Source: Pseudomonadota bacterium
GTDB lineage: Bacteria > Pseudomonadota > Gammaproteobacteria > Burkholderiales > Burkholderiaceae_C
Reading direction: 5' to 3'
Assembly (NCBI GenBank): GCA_023415035.1
Contig: JAEZLX010000096.1
Span: 1 to 11,845 of the forward strand
DNA: 11,845 bases
The notes below the pieces were generated by a model that was given only the letters and a program-made list of their open reading frames with translations, was not told where the DNA came from and did not search any database. Of this stretch, positions 1 through 5,991 are shown in pieces. The translations under genes and the position numbers were made by a program. Positions within the stretch are counted from its first letter, which is position 1; each line of letters opens with the position of its first letter.

Positions 1-380
1 GGGCCCCCCTGGGGGGGGGTTTGGGGGGCGCCCCCGGGGCGCGGGCCGCCGGTGAGGGCGGCCACAACGGCACGTGCCATGCCCTTGGGGTCCACGCCAC
101 TGTGTTCGCGAAAGCGCGCGTCTTCCACCGCCAGTACCGCGTCCTGCAGCAGCTTGGGGATCTTGTTCAGGGGGACGTATTCGCGCCGCTCGGTGCCGAA
201 CTGGGCGATGTCCATCCCATCGGCCGTGAGCACCTTCAGCGGCAGCTTGGGCTGGTAGTGGACGATGCGGTCGATCGGCGGAAGGTCGAACGTGCCGGCC
301 ACCGTGGGCGAGACGGCGACGGATGAGACGATGATCAGGCCCAGCACGACGCCGGTTGCCCGCTTGCTTGGCAAGACCAT
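1..380 (-). CDS. mrcA: Class A penicillin-binding protein 1A, N-terminal fragment
   Basis: This gene runs off the left edge of the window, so only about the first 112 residues are readable. Class A PBPs are inner-membrane enzymes with a periplasmic glycosyltransferase (GT51) domain and a transpeptidase domain that polymerise and cross-link peptidoglycan. Seen here: a short basic N-terminus, a hydrophobic anchor at about residues 9-29, the linker HYQPKLPLKVLTADG (41-55), FGTERREYVP (61-70), and the GT51 signature AVEDARFREHSGVD (84-97), whose Glu86 is the expected catalytic acid. The ATG at 380 has no clear Shine-Dalgarno, so a start further upstream is possible. After the TGG at residues 110-112 the family continues with a Gln-Gly-x-Ser-Thr-Ile-Thr motif. 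Here the frame stays open but reads Pro/Gly-rich nonsense (positions 1-44), which I take to be bad sequence at a contig end. The family call is firm; the gene symbol is by family (ponA is a synonym). Confidence 0.88.
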   Translation of the reverse strand, partial: MVLPSKRATGVVLGLIIVSSVAVSPTVAGTFDLPPIDRIVHYQPKLPLKVLTADGMDIAQFGTERREYVPLNKIPKLLQDAVLAVEDARFREHSGVDPKGMARAVVAALTGGPRPGGAPQTPPQGG

Positions 381-571
381 GGCTGAGATTGTTGCCGGCT
401 TGTATGAAGCCGATGGGCCTTCCGTGTAACGGGATGTCTGCGCGCGCACCGGAAGCCCGTCCATGGGCGGCCGCAGAAGTGCCTCATTTTACGGCATTTC
501 ACTGGATGGGATGTGCGGGCGTCAGAAGACACCCGGCATCCGGGCCATGGTCAGTGGGGAGAAGGTCGCAT

Positions 572-597
572 GGGCGGCGTGTCCGGAGGCGCCGCCC
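572..597 (-). terminator. Possible weak terminator hairpin downstream of the cupin gene
   Basis: GGGCGGCG at 572-579 pairs exactly with CGCCGCCC at 590-597 around a 10-nt loop, 18 bases past the cupin stop codon. There is no T-run after it on the minus strand, so an intrinsic terminator is only a possibility. It also lies upstream of the PBP gene. Confidence 0.25.
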
Positions 598-614
598 GTG
601 TCGGCGCTGCGGTG

Positions 615-1169
615 TCAGCGCTTGCCGTCGATCAGGATGAAGGCAATGCGTGCCATCTGGCCCGATCGGTTGGCCCAGGCGTGGTTGGTGCCGCGCTGGA
701 TCAGGACATCGCCTGCGCGCAGCACGGTTTCTCCCTCGTCCATGATGGCTACCAGTTCGCCCTGCAGCATGATCGCGTAGTCGACTGTCTCGGTGGTGTG
801 CATGCCCGGATGGCGCGTGCTGCCCTTCTGGTGCTGCGCGTCCTTGAACATGGTGGCGAACACGGCCTCCTGCTGGCGGCGCATCTCCTCGGGGTCGGCG
901 GGCTGCGGCGGAAAGTCGATGATGCGCAGCACGGTGCCGCCGGCCGGGGGCAGCACCCCCTGGTGTTCGGTGATGTCGTCGGGAGCACCGATCGGTGCCG
1001 GTGAGCCGACGGTGCGCCACAGATTGGTGTTGCGGTAGCCGGGGCGCGCTTCATTGGTGATCTGCGCGGGAGAAGGACCGTCTTCCGCGATGTAGGACAT
1101 GCCTTGCTCGTTGATGGCGGTCAGGACGCGCCGCACGGGCGGCAGGGAGGTGATGTCGGGATTGCTCAT
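615..1169 (-). CDS. Small cupin-domain protein (HxxxH-TETVDY type)
   Basis: This is a 184-residue single-cupin protein. The C-terminal half carries the barrel: HPGMHTTETVDYAIMLQGE (120-138) resembles cupin motif 1, and GDVLIQRGTNHAWAN (153-167) resembles motif 2. His124, Glu127 and His163 are candidate metal ligands. The pattern matches a widespread family of small cupins with unknown substrates, often found beside catabolic or secondary-metabolite enzymes. The N-terminal ~90 residues hold no motif I recognise. I chose the ATG at 1169; an upstream TTG at 1181 is in frame but less likely, and neither has a strong Shine-Dalgarno. It lies 25 bases after the acetoacetate-decarboxylase-like gene and is the last gene of the TetR-linked operon. 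A role in handling the same substrate, as a dioxygenase, isomerase or non-catalytic binder, is inference. Confidence 0.8.
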   Translation of the reverse strand: MSNPDITSLPPVRRVLTAINEQGMSYIAEDGPSPAQITNEARPGYRNTNLWRTVGSPAPIGAPDDITEHQGVLPPAGGTVLRIIDFPPQPADPEEMRRQQEAVFATMFKDAQHQKGSTRHPGMHTTETVDYAIMLQGELVAIMDEGETVLRAGDVLIQRGTNHAWANRSGQMARIAFILIDGKR

Positions 1170-1194
1170 GGTGAGTGACAAAGGATTGTGGGTG

Positions 1195-2022
1195 TCAGGT
1201 GAGCACGCGTTGATCGCTCAGGTCCTTGCCTCCCAGGCTTTCGCACCAGGTGGCGCCCAGGCTGTCGAGCACCGGCAATCCGGCGAGCGTGTTGACGATG
1301 TGGTGCAGCGTGGGCAGTGCTTCCCATGTGGATCGGATGAAGGTGACCGATCCGGTGCCCTTGCGGTAGGCGGTGATGCGTTGCGGGAATCCGCCTGTAG
1401 GCGAGAGCACCACCTGGGCGATGTCGTGTTCGCCGGGCGCCGACACGCGCGGCAGGTAGCGGTAGTGCAGGGTGCCGCGATCCGGCTGCAGGGTCTCATT
1501 CACATGGGGTGGGGGGGCGTCGCGCAGGCCGGCGAGCGCCATGCGGCAGAACACGTGGCCGTCCCATGCCGCCTTGATCGCCATGCCACTGTCACCCATG
1601 CTCGGTTCAGGCAGTTCGCAGTAGAGCTTGGCATAGCCGAGCTCTTCGCGGCCGGTGATGATGGGGTCGGGGCGGTTTTCCCACAGCACGGCGAGAAAGG
1701 GACCTTCGGCCGTGTCATTACGGCCACGGAAGCGCGCGTTGAACCGCACGCCCAGCATGTTGTAGCCTCGTCCGGCCAGCCACGGCAGGCGGCGCAGCGC
1801 GGTCCATTCGACCGTGACAATCGGCGGCTCGACGAGTTCCAGTCCGGGGGGCAGCAGACGGCGCAGGCAGTCTGCATCCGTCAGGAAGCTGACCGAAGCG
1901 GATGAGCGGCGGACATCGCTCCAGTCGTAGCGCCGGCCGTCGGCGCCGCCCCGGGGGCTGCCCCCCGGGCCGAACACCACGGGCATCCGGAGGCGCCGGT
2001 TGCCCGGGTCAGTCACTGTCAT
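1195..2022 (-). CDS. Acetoacetate decarboxylase family protein
   Basis: This 275-residue protein resembles the acetoacetate decarboxylase (ADC) superfamily, whose classical members decarboxylate a beta-keto acid through a Schiff-base lysine. Supporting features are MPVVFGPG (13-20), the early strand SASVSFLTDADCLRRLLPPG (41-60), and the core DPIITGREELGYAKLYCELP (119-138). In that core the Arg-Glu-Glu and Lys132 sit where the family has its catalytic Glu/Lys region. The register is not identical to clostridial ADC, which has a Lys-Lys pair, so this is probably an ADC-like enzyme of another specificity, for example a decarboxylase, hydratase or aldolase. Its start is 9 bases after the stop of the receptor gene, which suggests translational coupling. 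The length fits the family. The family call is solid; the reaction is not established. Confidence 0.8.
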   Translation of the reverse strand: MTVTDPGNRRLRMPVVFGPGGSPRGGADGRRYDWSDVRRSSASVSFLTDADCLRRLLPPGLELVEPPIVTVEWTALRRLPWLAGRGYNMLGVRFNARFRGRNDTAEGPFLAVLWENRPDPIITGREELGYAKLYCELPEPSMGDSGMAIKAAWDGHVFCRMALAGLRDAPPPHVNETLQPDRGTLHYRYLPRVSAPGEHDIAQVVLSPTGGFPQRITAYRKGTGSVTFIRSTWEALPTLHHIVNTLAGLPVLDSLGATWCESLGGKDLSDQRVLT

Positions 2023-2031
2023 GCCGGTATG

Positions 2032-3000
2032 TCAGTTCTTGGTGAGAGCCAGACCGGGCACCAGACCTTCGTGCGTGGCGTAAGTCTTGTCGATCAGTTC
2101 CTTGAACGACTTGGCGTCCAGGTAGCTCAGTACCTGCGACTGCTTGGTCACGCGCTCGGCGAACTCGGGCGATGCCACGACCTTCTTGCATGCCTGCTCC
2201 AGGCGTGCCACAACGGGGCGCGGGGTGCCGGCGGGCACGTACAGGCCGTTGAGGCCCTGGCTGTTGGCGGGCACGCCGAACTCGGTGACGCTCGGCACGT
2301 CGGGCAGGGACGGATGGCGCTTGGCCGACAGCACGCCCAGGATGCGCACGTTCTTGCCGGCGAGCGTGCCGACACCCAGGGCCGCGAAATCGAGGGTGCC
2401 GCTCATCAGGTCGGCCATGGCCTGGCTGTCGCCTCGATAAGGCACCTGGTTGAACTTGACCTTGGCTTCGCGCTCGATCAGCGCCATCGAGAGATGTCCT
2501 ACGCTGGCCGGACCGGCATGGCCGAAGGTCAGCTGGCCGGGGGCGGCCTTGGCCTTGCCGAGGAGGTCCTGCAGGTTCTTGATGGCCGAGTCGGCGCGCA
2601 CGGCGACGGCGAAAACGTTCTCGAACACCTGGCACACGGGTTCGATCTGGTCGTTGCGGAACGGCATGTTCGCGTTCACGAACGGGGCGTTCGTCATCGG
2701 CGAGGCCGGAGAGAACGCGATGGTGTAGCCGTCCGGCTTGGAGCGTGCGAGGCTGTTGAAGCCGACCACGCCGCCACCGCCTTCGCGGTTGAGGACGACC
2801 AGCTGCTGGCCCAGTTCGCGCGATGCGACGTCGGCGAACGTGCGAGCCATGACATCGACCCCTCCGCCGGCGGCATACGGTACGATCACTTCGATGCTGC
2901 GGCCCGGATAGCCGGCATCGGCTTGTGCCAGTACCGGAGCTGCCAGGGACAGCGAGACGGCGATGGCGCCGACGGATCTCGAGATCAGGTGAGACAACAT
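2032..3000 (-). CDS. Bug/TctC-family periplasmic solute-binding receptor
   Basis: This 322-residue receptor belongs to the Bug (TctC) family, which captures organic acids and similar small molecules in the periplasm, classically for tripartite tricarboxylate transporters. The N-terminus is a signal peptide: basic start, hydrophobic stretch VGAIAVSLSLAAPVLA, cleavage probably after AQA. The mature start YPGRSIEVIVPYAAGGGVDV is the family hallmark. It is followed by GGGGVVGFNSLARSKPDGYT, the domain-linking VPYRGDSQAMADLMSG, and LPDVPSVTEFG near the C-terminal lobe. The ATG at 3000 is preceded by AAAGGA at 6-7 nt, which decides the start; the frame is open further upstream but lacks a signal peptide there. 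No TctA or TctB membrane gene is present, so it is an orphan receptor in this window. It is the first gene after a palindromic operator and probably leads the receptor-ADC-cupin operon. The ligand cannot be read from sequence. Confidence 0.93.
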   Translation of the reverse strand: MLSHLISRSVGAIAVSLSLAAPVLAQADAGYPGRSIEVIVPYAAGGGVDVMARTFADVASRELGQQLVVLNREGGGGVVGFNSLARSKPDGYTIAFSPASPMTNAPFVNANMPFRNDQIEPVCQVFENVFAVAVRADSAIKNLQDLLGKAKAAPGQLTFGHAGPASVGHLSMALIEREAKVKFNQVPYRGDSQAMADLMSGTLDFAALGVGTLAGKNVRILGVLSAKRHPSLPDVPSVTEFGVPANSQGLNGLYVPAGTPRPVVARLEQACKKVVASPEFAERVTKQSQVLSYLDAKSFKELIDKTYATHEGLVPGLALTKN

Positions 3001-3045
3001 CCCATGTTCCTTTCGTGAAGGACGCGGCCTCGGGGTGGCGCACGT

Positions 3046-3062
3046 CATTGTTTCAAACAATG
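3046..3062. promoter_or_regulatory. Near-perfect palindrome, likely TetR operator for the receptor operon
   Basis: CATTGTTTCAAACAATG is an exact inverted repeat with 8-bp arms around a single central base (3054). It lies 46-62 bases upstream of the receptor start, in the gap after the TetR gene. TetR-family dimers typically bind such short palindromes and repress from them, so this is the natural operator for the adjacent regulator. The link is inferred from position and symmetry. Confidence 0.65.
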
Positions 3063-3066
3063 TATG

Positions 3067-3077
3067 AAACACTGTTT
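3067..3077. promoter_or_regulatory. Second, weaker palindrome next to the likely operator
   Basis: AAACACTGTTT is a 5-bp-arm palindrome centred at 3072, 18 bp from the centre of the first palindrome. The two sites also form a larger inverted repeat, TTCAAACA (3052-3059) with TGTTTGAA (3073-3080). This could be a second binding site for the same TetR dimer. A -10-like TAGAAT lies at 3085-3080 on the minus strand, which would put the start of transcription inside this element, but I see no convincing -35. Confidence 0.4.
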
Positions 3078-3130
3078 GAATTCTAGGAATGATGAGGCCG
3101 CATGGATCTAAGGGTAAACCCTGATATTGA

Positions 3131-3847
3131 TCAGCTGGTAGGGTATTGACCGCGAGGGGGTCCGGCGAAAACGGACCCGAAGCGCAGGCCGCCTTCGATG
3201 AAGTCACCGAGCGCCCGGATCAGTGCCTCGGGCTGAGTGGCATCCACGCGACCGTCGCTCAGGGTGCCGATGCGGTTGACCTTGTTGCGGTCGGTGGCGG
3301 CCATCACCACGGCACCGGCCATGAACATGTAGCGCCAGGCGAATTCGTCGGCGGGGATGTCAGGGCAGGCGAGGGCGAAGGCGCGCATGTATTCGCGTGC
3401 CATCGGGTCGAAATGCCGCGCGATGATGCGCTGGGTCGTGGGCGTGGGTGCCAGCCGGTGCCTGAGCACCAGTTGGGCCAGCAGGCCGCCCTCGTGGCTG
3501 AATGCCGGATCCAGGTAGGGGCGCGTGAAGCTGGCGATGATCGCCGACATCTCGGGCCGTTGACCGAGCGCCTCGGCGCGGCGCAGGACTTCGCCCAGCT
3601 CCTTCAGCCGCATGGCGTTCAGCCGGGGGGCGATCTCCTCGAAGATGGCCTCTGCGAGGCCGTCCTTGCTGCCAAAGTGGTAGTTGATCGCGGCGATGTT
3701 GGCACCGGCCAGCGAGGTCAGCTCGCGCATCGAGACGTTCTCGATGCCCATCTCGGCAAATGCGCGAGTGGCCACCGCCAGAATGCGGCTGCGGGTATCT
3801 TCGGCGGTGGTGCGTGGCCGATCGCTGGCGGAGTGGGGGGGCTTCAC
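3131..3847 (-). CDS. TetR/AcrR-family transcriptional regulator
   Basis: This 238-residue protein has a TetR N-terminal DNA-binding domain at about residues 15-65: TRSRILAVATRAFAEMGIEN, then the helix-turn-helix VSMRELTSLAGANIAAINYHFGSK (38-61), with the family's typical NYHFGSK end. The C-terminal ligand and dimer domain is of the longer type seen in CerR/YbiH-like regulators (PYLDPAF, EFAWRYMFMAGAV). The start is GTG at 3847, with no good Shine-Dalgarno seen, so the exact start is uncertain by a few codons. It reads in the same direction as the receptor gene, 130 bp upstream of it, and a strong palindrome lies in that gap. The simplest reading is a local repressor released by a pathway ligand, perhaps the substrate of the ADC-like enzyme. 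That link is inference. Confidence 0.9.
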   Translation of the reverse strand: MKPPHSASDRPRTTAEDTRSRILAVATRAFAEMGIENVSMRELTSLAGANIAAINYHFGSKDGLAEAIFEEIAPRLNAMRLKELGEVLRRAEALGQRPEMSAIIASFTRPYLDPAFSHEGGLLAQLVLRHRLAPTPTTQRIIARHFDPMAREYMRAFALACPDIPADEFAWRYMFMAGAVVMAATDRNKVNRIGTLSDGRVDATQPEALIRALGDFIEGGLRFGSVFAGPPRGQYPTS

Positions 3848-3988
3848 GGGGCTGGTTGGGCTGATGACGGGGATGGGCGGTTGCCGTACGCCGAAGTGTA
3901 GCCATCTCCATCCGTGAGGAGGGTGGTCAGCGGCTTGGACCTGACAGTCAGTTCCTCCCGTTTCGGCCCGGTTGTGGCCGTGGAAGCT

Positions 3989-4549
3989 TCAGGCCAGCTG
4001 GTTCGCAGAGTCCGGAAGCACTTGGTCGAAGGCCGTGTCCCCGTCGATTGGATCGCGCTGGCGCAGAAGCCGCTCCAGTGCTGCGAGGATCAGGGCACCG
4101 GCCTTGACGAGGGTGTGGTACGGGTCATTGACCTCGGGCTTCCACTGCTGCGGATGCCAGGGCCAGTGCTGGAAGGGGGAGCCGTGGCTATCGTCTGCAG
4201 CGTGCAGGGCGTAGCAGGCAGCCGCCCTGGCCAGCTCGGCACTGACGCTGGTATCGCTCTTGTGGATGTCGAGTCTGTCCTCGACGATCTGCCGCCGCCG
4301 TTCCACCAGAAGGTCGGTCAGTGCGTCCCAGTGGCGTTTGCCGGCATCGTTGGTTTCGCCGCCCTGATGGCGGCTCAGATGGTCCGCGATGGCCTGCACA
4401 TGTGCCCTCATGCGTTCAACCTGGGCGTCTTCGATGATGGCGGCGTGGTGTTCCGAAGCGCATATCCGGATGAATTCCGTCATTTCCGCGACCGAAGCCT
4501 CAAGGCGGTCGGCCATTTCCAGCATGCGGCGGCATTCTGCTTCGCTCAT
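3989..4549 (-). CDS. Phage-type conserved protein of the ERRRQI / AAACYA family
   Basis: This 186-residue protein matches in outline a family common in tailed phages and prophages. That family carries ERRRQI near the middle, an AAACYA block, a WP-W-WKP stretch, and a C-terminal helix of the form LVKAGALIxAEIERL. Here these read ERRRQIVED (83-91), ARAAACYAL (107-115), HWPWHPQQWKP (128-138) and LVKAGALILAALERL (147-161). The usual EGWTPEHDD motif after ERRRQI is missing, replaced by VEDRLDIHKSD, and the final helix has AALER instead of AEIER, so the copy is divergent. The function is unknown. The ATG at 4549 was chosen because GGGAG lies 8 bases before it. The start region is rich in charged, probably helical residues. 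Upstream lie 570 bp without a clear gene but with an FNR-type box. It is likely a prophage or mobile-island leftover. Confidence 0.7.
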   Translation of the reverse strand: MSEAECRRMLEMADRLEASVAEMTEFIRICASEHHAAIIEDAQVERMRAHVQAIADHLSRHQGGETNDAGKRHWDALTDLLVERRRQIVEDRLDIHKSDTSVSAELARAAACYALHAADDSHGSPFQHWPWHPQQWKPEVNDPYHTLVKAGALILAALERLLRQRDPIDGDTAFDQVLPDSANQLA

Positions 4550-5119
4550 GGTCTGATCTCCCATGAATAATGAGACACACATTCAGCCGATTCGACGGTC
4601 GGCCCGCAGGCTGCCGTGGGACTTGGGGTGGCAACCGGCGATCACTCACACCGGTCATCGAATCGGGCCACTTCGTCGCACTTGAAACGTGAAACCTTGC
4701 ATTGGCACACAAAATCGCCGATCTGAATGTCCAGGGCTGTGGCGTTGGTGGGTCATGAATACCTGGTTGCACGTTGTAGCGGCGTTGTAATGTCTGGGGT
4801 CAATTGGCTTTTTGATCCAGATCAAATGAAGAGGCGCACCATATTGGCCCATTCTTATGAGGACCTTCTATTGGACGATTATGCGCCGCATCAATTGCGA
4901 CGTTACCGGCTAGCCATCAAATAGGGAAATCGAATGGAATTTTTCGGCCGGTTGTGTCACGGCGGTATTGTTCCCAGGGGAATCATCATTCAGGAAAGCC
5001 GGATTTGATGTTTTTCGAATCGGCCTCGCTGCGAGCGGGCCAGTCCGAGAAGGACCGGAATACCTGTGCGAGGGCTGCGTTGGGTCAAATTTCAAGGCAG
5101 ACCATCAATGTGACCGGGC
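4550..5119. other. 570-bp region without a convincing gene
   Basis: Both strands contain only short open frames with no family resemblance. Base composition is visibly less GC-rich than the flanks, above all around 4780-5030. The one strong signal is the FNR-type box at 4812-4825. A 32-codon frame (4827-4925, plus strand, starting MKRRTILAHSYEDLLLDD) begins right at the box edge with no ribosome site, so I do not call it a gene. This reads as a regulatory or foreign spacer. Confidence 0.5.
4812..4825. promoter_or_regulatory. fnr box: Exact FNR/Anr-type box
   Basis: TTGATCCAGATCAA matches the FNR/Anr consensus TTGAT-N4-ATCAA exactly, and the symmetry extends to TTTGATCCAGATCAAA (4811-4826). 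FNR/Anr regulators activate genes under low oxygen, typically from a site centred at -41.5. For transcription leftwards that puts the start near 4777, and TACAAC at 4789-4784 on the minus strand sits exactly in the -10 position. It would drive the ERRRQI-type gene with a ~228-nt leader. A rightward promoter is also possible but has a poorer -10. Confidence 0.6.
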
Positions 5120-5710
5120 TCACAATCGAGATGCTTGCAGGTGCGCATTCCTGACCTGGCTCAGAAACCTGCCCAGACGCTTGCCGGCGTCAGCGTGCTG
5201 GATGTTGAACACGGGGGCGCCGGCACGGTGGGCAGCCATGATGGTGGTCATGGTCGCGCCGGTGAGACGGGTACGCTGGTCCGGGTGCTCGCAGCCATCG
5301 GGCGTCCAACAGACGACGAACCCGGCCGGAGGATCGCCGTCCGCGCCCATGACCATGCCTGCGCGGTGACTCAGGGATGCCTTGACCTTGTCGGCCAGGA
5401 ACGAGAGGTCGGGGTGAAGCTCCAGCGCGGCACGCAGGTGCTCTACGGAAGGCAGTTGCACGTTGCCCAGGTAGCCGCCGCAGTTCTTCCAGGGTGCCCA
5501 GACCTGGGCGGCGCCACCGGCGCGCTGACAGCCGGCCAGGACTGTCTCGCGGCAGGCCTGCGTGCAACTGGTGCGCAGCAGGTAGCCGGCGCGCGCCAGC
5601 CGGTAGCCGACGTGTGTCATGAACCTGGCGATCTCTGGCGGCATGCCAGATGGCGCCAGGCCGACGTAGGCTGGCGCCGATGCTTTGTGTTGCATGTGAT
5701 CCTGGTCCAT
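5120..5710 (-). CDS. SLOG/DprA-like phage-type protein with degenerate nucleotide-binding loop
   Basis: This 196-residue protein follows the layout of the small phage and prophage proteins of the SLOG (LOG/DprA-like Rossmann) superfamily. That layout is an N-terminal PPEI helix, a strand ending in L-R-S-G-G-A-x-G-A-D, then a W-P-W stretch, a long middle, and a second strand xxVVCWTPDG followed by a Gly-Thr loop and PVFN. Seen here: GMPPEIARFM (22-31), GYLLRTSCTQACRE (42-55), VWAPWKN (70-76), GFVVCWTPDGC (130-140), and RAGAPVFNIQHADAGKRL (162-179). The glycine-rich phosphate loop is replaced by TSCTQAC, and the later Gly-Gly-Thr is reduced to LTGATM, so nucleotide or ligand binding is doubtful or altered. 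SLOG proteins bind or produce nucleotide-derived ligands or act in DNA processing; this one's role is unknown. The start at 5710 has GAAGG 4 nt upstream; a second ATG at 5695 is also possible. A candidate promoter lies at 5869-5896. Confidence 0.7.
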   Translation of the reverse strand: MDQDHMQHKASAPAYVGLAPSGMPPEIARFMTHVGYRLARAGYLLRTSCTQACRETVLAGCQRAGGAAQVWAPWKNCGGYLGNVQLPSVEHLRAALELHPDLSFLADKVKASLSHRAGMVMGADGDPPAGFVVCWTPDGCEHPDQRTRLTGATMTTIMAAHRAGAPVFNIQHADAGKRLGRFLSQVRNAHLQASRL

Positions 5711-5868
5711 GGCGCCTTCAGTATGCGGTGCCGGCAGACGTTCTGCTGGCCTGGATGACCGGTGCGTGCAGATTCCGGCGGTCTGAAGAGGCCACGGCCT
5801 GCCGAAAGAGCGCAGGCTGATCCACCTTCCGTTGACGCGGACAAACCATAGGGGCCAGCAACGTTGTC

Positions 5869-5896
5869 ATTGTAGGAACGGTGATGGATCAGGCAA
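5869..5896 (-). promoter_or_regulatory. Candidate sigma-70 promoter for the SLOG-like gene
   Basis: On the minus strand TTGCCT (5896-5891) and TACAAT (5874-5869) are separated by 16 bp. That is 4 of 6 and 5 of 6 matches to the consensus. Transcription would start near 5862, just ahead of the symmetric CAACGTTG at 5860-5867, giving a leader of about 150 nt to the gene starting at 5710. Confidence 0.45.
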
Positions 5897-5991
5897 CGAA
5901 ACGGGTGTGATATTGGCGTATAGCGGGCTGCGCAGGCAGTGAATGTGGGGTGTAAGCCAGTTGCCAGCCGGTGGCGGACGGCCGGGAAGGG

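Noticed and set aside
486..491. TAAAAT (minus strand) as a -10 box for the PBP gene
   Set aside because: No acceptable -35 hexamer lies 16-18 bp upstream, and the distance to the start codon is about 105 bases. Not enough to call a promoter.
2029..3018. 329-codon plus-strand open frame
   Set aside because: It is the antisense of the receptor gene, which has a signal peptide and clear Bug-family blocks.
3080..3085. TAGAAT as the -10 of the receptor operon promoter
   Set aside because: Five of six bases match, but no -35 at 16-18 bp. Mentioned with the operator, not listed as a promoter.
3926..3951. GTCAG/CTGAC/GTCAG inverted repeats between the ERRRQI-type gene and the TetR gene
   Set aside because: Only 5-bp arms and no T-run. 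Too weak to call a terminator or an operator.
3914..4570. 218-codon plus-strand open frame
   Set aside because: It is the antisense of the ERRRQI-type gene, with no family resemblance and no ribosome site. The minus-strand frame has recognisable motifs.
4827..4925. Small plus-strand frame MKRRTILAHSYEDLLLDD...
   Set aside because: No ribosome site: the ATG begins at the edge of the FNR-type box. No known small-protein family.
5036..5060. 7-bp stem (one G-U pair on the minus strand) after the SLOG-like gene as a terminator
   Set aside because: No T-run follows on the minus strand, and it is about 60 bases past the stop. Noted under the spacer only.
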